Positions 1 through 5,003 of a DNA stretch of 7,219 bases are shown here, in pieces. The stretch is from an uncultured Opitutales bacterium. Lineage in GTDB: Bacteria > Verrucomicrobiota > Verrucomicrobiia > Opitutales > Intestinicryptomonadaceae. The stretch's first letter is position 1. Every line of letters begins with the position of its first letter. Location: contig URYY01000110.1 in the NCBI GenBank assembly GCA_900552245.1, positions 1 to 7,219 on the forward strand. Direction: 5' to 3'. The notes under the pieces are model-generated. The model was given only the letters and a program-made list of their open reading frames with translations. It was not told where the DNA came from and searched no databases. The position numbers and the translations under genes are program-made.

Positions 1-546
1 CCTCGCAATTTCATCGCGCACAAATTCCGGAGTTATTTCGTCGGGTATGGACGCGCCAAAAGACATTCCCGGATGCTGAAACTGCAAGCTATTTCGCGGA
101 TATTTTGAGGAGAAATCAGCGGCGTTTAATCTGGCGATATTCTCGCGAGCCGCAACATAGCGCATTTCGGGAGTAATTATGCCGCGCTTTGCGTAGTACA
201 TCTGGGTGGGTCTTGCGCCTTGCTTTGCCCTGTAAATTTTGCGAGCTTCAAATGGAATTTTCTCGCGGCAATCCAGTTGCGAGACTGACTCTATCTCGCT
301 TCTAGATTCTATCCACTGCTTGCGAATTTTTGGCAAACCCTTTTTGGTATCCGAGTGGAAGTTCTCGTCCGACCAAGCCCCGCTTGCATCGTAAATTTTT
401 ACCGGAGGGTTTTCCATAGAGCTTGAGCCACATACTTTTGTTGGCGAAAGTTCGACTTGCGAAAAGCCCACATTTACGCCTTCTGCGGCCTTAAAATAAG
501 CTTTTTTTATCTTTGGATTTGAGCAAAAGAGCTGCTTTATGTTCAT
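1..546 (-). CDS. thiC: Phosphomethylpyrimidine synthase ThiC, N-terminal part (gene continues past the left edge)
   Basis: ThiC is a cytosolic radical-SAM enzyme that rearranges aminoimidazole ribotide into hydroxymethylpyrimidine phosphate, the pyrimidine half of thiamine. The 182 codons visible give only the N-terminal part. Family hallmarks are read directly: ELSPTK near residue 35, PVKIYDASGAW near residue 50, TQMYYAKRGIITPEMRYVA around residues 114-132 followed by AREN, then QHPGMSFGA and ITPEFVRDEIAR at the window edge. The frame stays open to base 1. The C-terminal cysteine motif that binds the 4Fe-4S cluster lies outside the window. The start is the ATG whose reverse complement is at 544-546, which gives a normal short N-terminal lead-in. 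No Shine-Dalgarno sequence precedes it. The 130-bp upstream gap, shared with a divergent tRNA gene, contains none of the conserved TPP riboswitch segments, although thiC is commonly controlled by one. The identity is secure; the regulation is unknown. Confidence 0.95.
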   Translation of the reverse strand, partial: MNIKQLFCSNPKIKKAYFKAAEGVNVGFSQVELSPTKVCGSSSMENPPVKIYDASGAWSDENFHSDTKKGLPKIRKQWIESRSEIESVSQLDCREKIPFEARKIYRAKQGARPTQMYYAKRGIITPEMRYVAARENIARLNAADFSSKYPRNSLQFQHPGMSFGASIPDEITPEFVRDEIAR

Positions 547-640
547 ATATTAAATTAGATTCAAACTGGTAGGTTTAACTTTATTGTTCAGAATATCTCA
601 AAGAATATTTGCAAAGACAAATAAAAAAGCTTGATTAATT

Positions 641-670
641 TTGTTTAGCTGCTAGCTTTGCGACTTTAAT
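641..670 (+). promoter_or_regulatory. Possible promoter of tRNA-Pro
   Basis: A TTGTTT box (641-646) and a TTTAAT box (665-670) are 18 bases apart, just before the tRNA. With this -10 box the transcript would start almost at the mature tRNA 5' end, which is unusually tight, so the assignment is weak. The region is AT-rich and chance matches are easy. Confidence 0.3.
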
Positions 671-676
671 TCAATA

Positions 677-749
677 CGGGCCGTAGCGCAGTTGGTAGCG
701 CGCTTGCATGGGGTGTAAGAGGTCCCGGGTTCGAACCCCGGCGGCCCGA
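677..749 (+). tRNA. tRNA-Pro, anticodon GGG
   Basis: A complete 73-nt cloverleaf can be folded by hand. The acceptor stem pairs 677-683 (CGGGCCG) with 742-748, followed by discriminator A749. The D stem is GCGC at 686-689 and 698-701 with a GTTGGTA-type loop. The anticodon stem is 703-707 with 715-719 (one G-T pair), and the seven-base loop puts GGG at positions 710-712, which reads CCC proline codons (and CCU by wobble). G follows the anticodon, as expected for proline tRNAs. The variable loop is five bases. The T stem (725-729 with 737-741) encloses TTCGAAC. C1-G72 is also characteristic of bacterial tRNA-Pro. No CCA is encoded after A749, so the 3' end must be added by nucleotidyltransferase. 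It is transcribed divergently from thiC and has its own terminator. Confidence 0.97.
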
Positions 750-755
750 TTATTG

Positions 756-791
756 AAAAGGCGGTAAGTTAGTGAACTTGCCGCCTTTTTT
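756..791 (+). terminator. Intrinsic terminator of tRNA-Pro (may work in both directions)
   Basis: An 11-bp stem pairs 760-770 (GGCGGTAAGTT) with 775-785, with one T-G pair and an AGTG loop, followed by six T at 786-791. Four A at 756-759 precede the stem, so read on the minus strand it ends in a short T run and could also stop transcription coming from the MBL-fold gene. Confidence 0.9.
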
Positions 792-798
792 GTTAAAC

Positions 799-861
799 GA
801 GGGGAAACTCCGCTAAAGCTCGTCTTACTGAAAGACAAGGCCCAGGAGATTTCCCTCTTTT
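799..861 (+). other. Structured intergenic hairpin of unknown role
   Basis: An outer stem pairs GAGGG (799-803) with CCCTC (853-857), AAA (805-807) with TTT (850-852) and CTCC (808-811) with GGAG (845-848). There is one bulged base on each side. Four T follow at 858-861. Inside, GTCTT (822-826) pairs with AAGAC (832-836) around a five-base loop. The element sits between the tRNA terminator and the end of the convergent MBL-fold gene. It could be a small RNA with its own T tail on the plus strand, part of the MBL mRNA 3' end, or the fold of unrelated spacer. No promoter for it was recognised. Confidence 0.4.
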
Positions 862-871
862 AATGCTCAAA

Positions 872-1657
872 CTAAAAGGAGTAGCTTTCGCCATCTTCAG
901 GCACTAACAGGCGCTTTTCTAGCTTATTGCGCTCGACAAATTTTCTTATGTCTTTGCGCCACAATCTCTCATGCCCCACATTGTCCATATGGCTTGCTAT
1001 CACTATAGACTTAGGCGCAGCTTTAAGCACTTCCGAGACATCTTTTAGCCCCATTATTATAGGCCCAAAGCCGTTTATGGCAGCCTCCGCAGAGTTTACC
1101 ACAATAATATCGGGCTTAAATTTATCTATGGCTTGTTTTACACCATCGTACCATACGCTATCGCCCACCAGATACAGAGTCTTTTCCTCAGACGGGTGTT
1201 TAAATACAACTCCGCAAGCCTCGCCGCGCATACCTACAAGCGCATAGAGCTTCTCGCGCTCACCGAGAGCGGCGTGGTAGCAGTCAGTCTTATAAAGCTT
1301 AACCCCGCTAAAATCGCTGCCGTCAGCATTAAGAACTGACACATTTTTAAATCCGTAGTTGCGCAGCGTTTCCGCGTCAGTATCATCTTGAGCAAATATG
1401 GGCTTTGACTTCTCTATGGCCTCCGCGGCCGCCTCGTCAAAATGGTCAAAGTGCAGATGCGTCACAATTACTGCGTCCACATCAACTATTTTCTCTACGG
1501 GAAGCGGCAATTCGTGTATGGGGCAGCGCAAATCCGGATTCGGAGAACCGGGAATTGGCGGGAACGAATCCTTCTTAGCAAGCCACGGATCCACCAGAAA
1601 GCGAACTCCCGCAACAGTTACAATAACGCTTGCGCTTCTTATTTGTTGAAACTTCAT
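872..1657 (-). CDS. Metallo-beta-lactamase-fold hydrolase (UlaG-like, Lactamase_B_2 type)
   Basis: This 261-residue protein is a cytosolic metal-dependent hydrolase of the MBL superfamily; no signal peptide is present. The fold's landmarks are in order: the opening strands with VRFLVDPWLA (residues 18-27), the metal-binding motif THLHFDHFD with H67, H69, D71 and H72, then H128, the bridging aspartate in YLVGDS (D166), and the final metal ligand in ASHM (H223). All ligands for a two-metal centre therefore appear intact, and the length is normal for the family. The substrate cannot be deduced; relatives are usually annotated only as L-ascorbate metabolism or MBL-fold proteins. An AGAAAGGAT ribosome-binding site sits correctly before the ATG at 1655-1657, and a TATAAAAT box lies at 1682-1689 on the minus strand. 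An ArsR-type regulator lies 220 bp upstream on the same strand, and a copy of that regulator's putative operator stands in the gap. Control by ArsR is therefore likely but inferred. Confidence 0.93.
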   Translation of the reverse strand: MKFQQIRSASVIVTVAGVRFLVDPWLAKKDSFPPIPGSPNPDLRCPIHELPLPVEKIVDVDAVIVTHLHFDHFDEAAAEAIEKSKPIFAQDDTDAETLRNYGFKNVSVLNADGSDFSGVKLYKTDCYHAALGEREKLYALVGMRGEACGVVFKHPSEEKTLYLVGDSVWYDGVKQAIDKFKPDIIVVNSAEAAINGFGPIIMGLKDVSEVLKAAPKSIVIASHMDNVGHERLWRKDIRKFVERNKLEKRLLVPEDGESYSF

Positions 1658-1807
1658 ATATTATCCTTTCTTTAACAACACATTTTATACCTATAAAATA
1701 AAACTCACCCTAAGCTAATCTGCATAGTCCCCTTCAATTTCCCAAATATCCAAATTTGCCAAGTCTCAAAAGCATTGCTTGAATTTTCACTTTTTAAAGA
1801 GCGGCCA

Positions 1808-1842
1808 AATATTTTACTATTTTACAAATTAACAAAATAATA
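1808..1842 (-). promoter_or_regulatory. Operator/promoter copy 1, upstream of the MBL-fold gene
   Basis: These 35 bp match 2244-2278 at 32 positions, in the same orientation. The core at 1818-1839 is an imperfect palindrome: TATTTT and AAAATA arms with an AAATT centre, 8 of 11 pairs symmetric. On the minus strand a TAAAAT box follows at 1816-1811, so a transcript from here would carry a leader of nearly 150 nt before the MBL start codon. By its layout it is proposed to be bound by the adjacent ArsR protein. A second, closer -10-like box at 1682-1689 may be the main MBL promoter. Confidence 0.65.
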
Positions 1843-1877
1843 CCCATAAAAAAAGAAAGCAAAGAAGCCTAGCTAAA

Positions 1878-2240
1878 TCAACACTCCAAGCTTTCAAATT
1901 CCCTCCTTTGCCTATCTAGTTGCTTCATAAGTTTCTTTGCTTCCGATTCGGAAATCCTATCTCTATACTCCATTCTGGCGATGAGCCACGGAATGCATGG
2001 ATAAACGAGCCTGTAAAATACATTTAAGCCGCGCTTTTGCGACTCTATAACCCCAGCCCGCTTTAGGACATTCAGATGCTGGCTTATTGTCGAAAAATCA
2101 GCGTCCAATTTTTCCGCAAAATATCCCGCCGGCAACTCGCCCGCGGAAAGTTCCTTAACTATAAAAACGCGCGTTGGGTGGCCTAAAGCTTTGAAAACCT
2201 CGGCCACTTTTGAGTTGTCTAATTCGGAATGACTATTCAT
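1878..2240 (-). CDS. ArsR-family winged-helix transcriptional repressor
   Basis: This 120-residue protein has the size and order of a homodimeric ArsR/SmtB repressor. The ALGHPTRVFIVKEL segment (residues 18-31) is the family signature. It is followed by the recognition helix-turn-helix with STISQHLNVLKRAGVI (50-65), the beta wing QKRGLNVFYRL (68-78), and a charged C-terminal dimer helix. Many metal-sensing relatives carry a CVC pair before the recognition helix; here the equivalent stretch reads GELPAGYFAEKL and has no cysteine. Only C82 and C120 remain, so the ligand may not be a thiophilic metal. The start at 2238-2240 has no Shine-Dalgarno sequence. A TAAAAT box at 2252-2247 is six bases from the ATG, which suggests a leaderless mRNA. 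A 35-bp promoter/operator repeat covers its own upstream region and recurs before the MBL-fold gene, which suggests autorepression and joint control. Confidence 0.93.
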   Translation of the reverse strand: MNSHSELDNSKVAEVFKALGHPTRVFIVKELSAGELPAGYFAEKLDADFSTISQHLNVLKRAGVIESQKRGLNVFYRLVYPCIPWLIARMEYRDRISESEAKKLMKQLDRQRREFESLEC

Positions 2241-2243
2241 CTT

Positions 2244-2278
2244 AATATTTTAGTATTTTACAAATTAGCAAAATAACA
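2244..2278 (-). promoter_or_regulatory. Operator/promoter copy 2, upstream of arsR
   Basis: This is the second copy of the 35-bp repeat (differences at 2253, 2268 and 2277). Its core palindrome at 2254-2275 is slightly better than in copy 1, with 9 of 11 pairs symmetric. The minus-strand TAAAAT box (2252-2247) overlaps the repeat and ends six bases from the arsR start codon. A repressor bound here would block polymerase, as expected for ArsR autoregulation. Confidence 0.68.
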
Positions 2279-2280
2279 TC

Positions 2281-2909
2281 GCGCGTCAAACTTTTTTTAC
2301 AAAATCCCAAGCAATATAAAAAATGCTGAATTTGCCTCAGATTTTTCTAGTGTCAGAAATCTTTAAAAATATTTTTTAGGATTTAATTTTCTAAATAAGG
2401 AAAGCAAATTTTTATGTTACAAAAGGCATAAAAAGCTTGAAAAATCATTTAAGAAATTGAGCTCAAAAAACTGAGACACCTAAAGAGTTAAATTAGCCAA
2501 ATCAAAAGTAAAACTTTCCATCAAGGCCAAACGCCCCAACTATAAATAAGTTAAAAAAAGAACATCTTACGGATTAAATATGCGCTAGAATATAAATAAG
2601 CAAAAAAATTGGACTTATAGAATCGCTAAATTTTAAACAAAAAAAGCAAAATACTAATTTTAATTCTTGTATAAAAAAATCCTTTTTTCAAGACGCCAGC
2701 GCATAACAAGCAAAACTTCTAATATTTAAACTCTCAAATAACTCTCAGTTTTTCACTTGTTAGCACACACCCCTTAAAACACAGGACATTTAATGTGGTT
2801 AAAACTTCAAAAGTCGCGCCATTATACCCACATTCATAATAATTAATTTAAACAATTTAAAATGCGATATAAGACTACTGAAGCTTGCCTTAGAGTGCAC
2901 AGATTGCAT
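2281..2909. other. AT-rich gene-free spacer
   Basis: Stop codons are dense in all frames. The best Met-initiated frames are only about 17-18 codons (starting near 2323 and 2792) and lack ribosome-binding sites, so no gene is called. The stretch contains A and T tracts and a ten-base sequence TATAAATAAG present twice (2541-2550 and 2591-2600), exactly 50 bp apart and each followed closely by an A run. No tRNA, CRISPR repeat, insertion-sequence ends or convincing terminator was seen. Confidence 0.6.
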
Positions 2910-2939
2910 TTGACAAAAGCGCAGCACAAGTGCTACAAT
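2910..2939 (+). promoter_or_regulatory. Sigma-70-type promoter of the lipoprotein gene, with a palindrome in the spacer
   Basis: TTGACA (2910-2915) is a perfect -35 box and TACAAT (2934-2939) is a 5/6 match to the -10 box, with an 18-bp spacer. Transcription should start near 2946, about 25 nt before the ATG. The spacer contains AGCAC-AA-GTGCT (2923-2934), a palindrome with perfect arms that touches the -10 box and is a plausible repressor site. Confidence 0.85.
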
Positions 2940-2971
2940 CCTACTTAGTATTAAACTAGATTCTTGTGATC

Positions 2972-3379
2972 ATGAAAAATAAATTATCATTTATCCTTTT
3001 TGCAATTGCTTCGCTCATGCTTTCAGCCTGCGCCTTTTACGTAGATCAAGACAGCTATGAAATGGCGGCTCAAGGCAAACATACCCTGACATATAGCTTT
3101 GCGGGTGCCGACAAAGCCCTCCTGCAAAAAGCGACAGTAATGGCTCTTCAAGACCGCGGTTGGATAGTTGAAAGCGACGCAAATCCTGTAAAGGCAAAGC
3201 TAGACAAAGGCAGGCACAACGCTGTGGCCTCGTTTGCAATTTCCGATAACTCGATAGTAGTAGATACTAATGGTTCCATGGTTGACGGCAATAAGCCCTA
3301 CGTTCCTAAGCGCTACGTCGATTTTGTGATGAAATCGGTAAGAAGCATCGTAACGCCTAAGGTAAAACTTACGCTTTAA
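2972..3379 (+). CDS. Small lipoprotein of unknown function
   Basis: The 135-residue product starts with a classic lipoprotein signal: MKNK, a hydrophobic stretch, and the lipobox LSAC with the lipidated cysteine at residue 20. The alanine at position +2 argues for outer-membrane rather than inner-membrane retention in a typical Gram-negative cell. The mature domain of about 115 residues contains ALQDRGWIVE (near 61-70), an alanine/lysine-rich strand, and a C-terminal YVPKRYVDFVMKSV segment. This pattern resembles small proteobacterial lipoproteins of unknown function that share an RGW motif, but the resemblance is from memory and loose. A GTG two codons upstream (2966) keeps the frame, but the ATG gives the normal signal peptide. 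No Shine-Dalgarno sequence precedes either start. The gene has its own strong promoter and terminator, so it is monocistronic. Confidence 0.88.
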   Translation: MKNKLSFILFAIASLMLSACAFYVDQDSYEMAAQGKHTLTYSFAGADKALLQKATVMALQDRGWIVESDANPVKAKLDKGRHNAVASFAISDNSIVVDTNGSMVDGNKPYVPKRYVDFVMKSVRSIVTPKVKLTL

Positions 3380-3428
3380 AATATTCTCTTTTAGCGGAGT
3401 AGCTTCTTGCATTCCGCCTCTGTTTTTC

Positions 3429-3458
3429 GGCGAACCCCTAATGGTGGTTCGCCTTTTT
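3429..3458 (+). terminator. Intrinsic terminator of the lipoprotein gene
   Basis: GGCGAACC (3429-3436) pairs perfectly with GGTTCGCC (3446-3453) around a nine-base loop, followed by a run of T. A weaker hairpin (GCGGA 3394-3398 with TCCGC 3413-3417) precedes it and is followed by its own short T run at 3423-3427, giving tandem hairpins after the stop codon. Confidence 0.92.
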
Positions 3459-3521
3459 ATTTGCCTTGAGCTTGCATACATAGCGGATGTAAAAACTAAG
3501 CCAAAAATCCGATTTTATTCT

Positions 3522-3983
3522 TCAACTTTTTCGTCTTTCAAATTTTTCCAACAAGCTTTCGGAAAGCACTTTTAACAATTCACGCTTATTCCAAGTCCAA
3601 AAAATTATTACCCTTGGCGCACGAGCGCTGCTGTGTATAAAGCGCAGGCTCTTGGAAAAAATCCCACGTTTAAATTCGATTTTAACGATTTCGGGAAAAT
3701 CAATTTTGTACTCCTTATGCAGAAATAAAAATTTCCAGCTAAAGCGAAGGCGCGACTTTTCAATCGCAAGCGACGCAAAGGGCCAAGTAACATTAAGTAG
3801 GCCCAAGAGAGGATGCTATACAAGCAAGGCCCCGCGAAATTTATATATAGCATCAGATATAGATTTATTAGCGCGCACGCAAGACTTGATAAAAGGCAAA
3901 GCGCAGTCAAGCCCTATAAATTGAAGGCCGCACCGCAAGTAGCAAAACCTTGGCGCGGCGTAGATAAAACGCAATGGACGGGA
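3522..3983 (-). pseudogene. Decayed gene for a small protein with a bacterial PH-like C-terminal domain
   Basis: Reading the minus strand from 3983 to 3522 gives one frame interrupted by a single TAG at 3816-3818. The 97 codons after the stop look like real protein: a hydrophobic stretch with VTWPFASLAI, then alternating strands (RLRFSWKFLFL, KIDFPEIVKIEFKRGIFS, LRFIH, RVIIFWTW) and a final helix KRELLKVLSESLLEKF. This order resembles small bacterial PH-like domains, but no family name can be given. The 55 codons before the stop are less convincing and contain no ATG start. Another frame over 3785-3910 encodes a hydrophobic, membrane-like segment that could instead be the original N-terminus joined by a frameshift. 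A shorter functional product from TTG 3806 is possible, but no ribosome-binding site is visible. It lies directly downstream of the secreted-protein gene on the same strand. Confidence 0.45.
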
Positions 3984-4008
3984 TCAATTTTTAATGGCGG
4001 AAATATCA

Positions 4009-4641
4009 CTATGAACCGCTATATGAAGTTTTGTCCTTAGATAAGATCCTGTACAATCTCGACAAGTCCGAAAAAAGCTCCTTGCTCCACTCGTTTGGAA
4101 AATTATTCAGCAAAAATAGATGAGGCGACTTTTCGCCTTTCACAAAAAATAAAGATGTTGCGCCGTCACATACGAATTTTGCCATATCCCCCTTAAAGTT
4201 TGTCAACTCATTGCGATTGAGCATATATTTTTTTTGTATTAAATCGGCAAGCTCCGCTTCGTCCGCGCCCATATCGGCCTTTAAAACCCGTTTTAACACA
4301 AACTCGCCGCCGCGTATTTTCCTTGCAAAAACTGCCAAAGAATCGTCCCGCAAAAACACGCCTCTTAGCGTTGCAACTCCGTCGGTTGAGAAAGTGGCAC
4401 CCAAAAGAACGGACGCGCCGTTTAAACAGTCTAAGGTGGATATGCAGTCCATAAATTCTGCAGTGCAGCGGTAAACATCCCGAGCGGTCTCTCTTTGGGA
4501 ATCGCTTGCGTGATAATTCTTAACCATGATTGGCTCAGACTGCTCGAGCAATTTATCTAGCGGATAAATTTCAGAAAAATTCGCAAAAGCTGGCAGTGAT
4601 AAAATAAAAAAGAAAGGCGCTACAAATATGAAACTCTTCAT
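4009..4641 (-). CDS. Exported protein of unknown function with four cysteines
   Basis: From the ATG at 4639-4641 the product has 210 residues. It begins with a clear Sec signal peptide: MKS, a Phe/Leu-rich hydrophobic core, and a PAFA cleavage site after residue 20. It is therefore probably periplasmic or secreted. The mature part has four cysteines. Three are clustered (C59, C66, C72, in a YRCTAEFMDC..LDC segment) and one is at C158, enough for two disulfides. The middle reads as strands (VATLRGVFLRDDSLAVFARKI), followed by a helix ADEAELADLIQKKYML and a C-terminal helix SKELFSDLSRLYRIL. I do not recognise a family. An in-frame ATG three codons upstream (4650) overlaps the -10 box of the promoter described here and so would not be transcribed from it. 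The gene is divergent from the exported protein at 5004-6155. A decayed frame follows on the same strand. Confidence 0.82.
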   Translation of the reverse strand: MKSFIFVAPFFFILSLPAFANFSEIYPLDKLLEQSEPIMVKNYHASDSQRETARDVYRCTAEFMDCISTLDCLNGASVLLGATFSTDGVATLRGVFLRDDSLAVFARKIRGGEFVLKRVLKADMGADEAELADLIQKKYMLNRNELTNFKGDMAKFVCDGATSLFFVKGEKSPHLFLLNNFPNEWSKELFSDLSRLYRILSKDKTSYSGS

Positions 4642-4648
4642 GTTTTGC

Positions 4649-4676
4649 ATTATATCACAAATCGTAAATGTGCAAA
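4649..4676 (-). promoter_or_regulatory. Extended -10 promoter placed for a leaderless transcript
   Basis: On the minus strand TGATATAAT (4657-4649) is a perfect extended -10 element. TTTGCA at 4676-4671 is a moderate -35 box with a 16-bp spacer. Only seven bases separate the TATAAT from the ATG at 4641, so the expected first base of the RNA is at or next to the start codon. No Shine-Dalgarno sequence exists, which fits leaderless translation. Confidence 0.7.
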
Positions 4677-4902
4677 GTATAAAAAATTTTTAAGGACCAG
4701 TTTTTAAGTAATATTTGTAAACTTTAAGCTATTGGAAACGCAAAGTAAATAAAAAGCTTTAAAATCTACTTTAAGCCTGAAAACTTGATGGTTTAATTTG
4801 CAATTCAATGCATATTTAATAGTATAATAAACAAGTTTTTGCCCTTCAAATGCCCCTTGCCACAAAGCGCAAATATACGAACGAACCCTTCTGAGACTCT
4901 TT
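4677..4902. other. Intergenic spacer between the divergent exported-protein genes
   Basis: The spacer is AT-rich with no coding frame of note. It holds a possible plus-strand -10 box TATAAT at 4823-4828 without a good -35 box. If used, this would give the 5004 gene a leader of about 175 nt that includes the palindrome at 4903-4932. A loose inverted repeat (AAAGTA near 4742 with TACTTT near 4770) surrounds an AAAGCTTT sequence; its significance is doubtful. Confidence 0.45.
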
Positions 4903-4932
4903 TAGATTTTATCTTTTACAAGATAGAATCTA
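4903..4932. promoter_or_regulatory. Near-perfect 30-nt palindrome over a promoter -35 box
   Basis: TAGATTTTATCTT (4903-4915) pairs with AAGATAGAATCTA (4920-4932) around a TTAC loop; 12 of 13 pairs are Watson-Crick and the last is T-G. The right arm begins inside the TTTACA -35 box (4915-4920) of the promoter for the 5004 gene. The location fits a repressor or activator operator. It is not an intrinsic terminator, because no T run follows. As RNA it could form a leader hairpin if transcription begins upstream. Confidence 0.6.
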
Positions 4933-4942
4933 CATTTATAAT
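4915..4942 (+). promoter_or_regulatory. Sigma-70-type promoter of the exported-protein gene at 5004
   Basis: TTTACA (4915-4920, 5/6 match) and TATAAT (4937-4942, perfect) are separated by 16 bp. The start point should be near 4949. The early transcript would contain two small palindromes, TAGTTAACTA (4959-4968) and CTAC-CT-GTAG (4966-4975), before the gene begins. Confidence 0.7.
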
Positions 4943-5003
4943 TCAGCGCTTGCCAAATTAGTTAACTACCTGTAGGAAAACAAGTTGTAAAGAAGTAAAA
5001 AGC

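Noticed and set aside
547..676. TPP riboswitch upstream of thiC
   Set aside because: A short TTTGAGATAT-like match on the minus strand recalls one aptamer segment, but the other conserved segments and the supporting stems are absent.
677..749. tRNA-Pro as an attachment site of an integrated element
   Set aside because: No second copy of the tRNA 3' end, no integrase and no phage-like genes occur in the window.
1808..2278. The 35-bp repeats as target-site duplications or transposon ends flanking arsR
   Set aside because: They are direct rather than inverted, are long for a target duplication, lie in matching promoter positions before two genes, and no transposase is present.
2281..2909. Short frames of about 17-18 codons as small-protein genes
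   Set aside because: They lack ribosome-binding sites and promoters, and such lengths are expected by chance.
3608..3910. 100-codon hydrophobic frame on the minus strand
   Set aside because: It overlaps the better protein-like frame at 3522-3815, starts at a TTG without a ribosome-binding site, and loses protein character toward its end. It may be part of the same decayed gene, but it is not a gene by itself.
3813..4040. 75-codon plus-strand frame
   Set aside because: It runs antisense over the remnant and into the end of the secreted-protein gene, has no promoter or ribosome-binding site, and shows no domain features.
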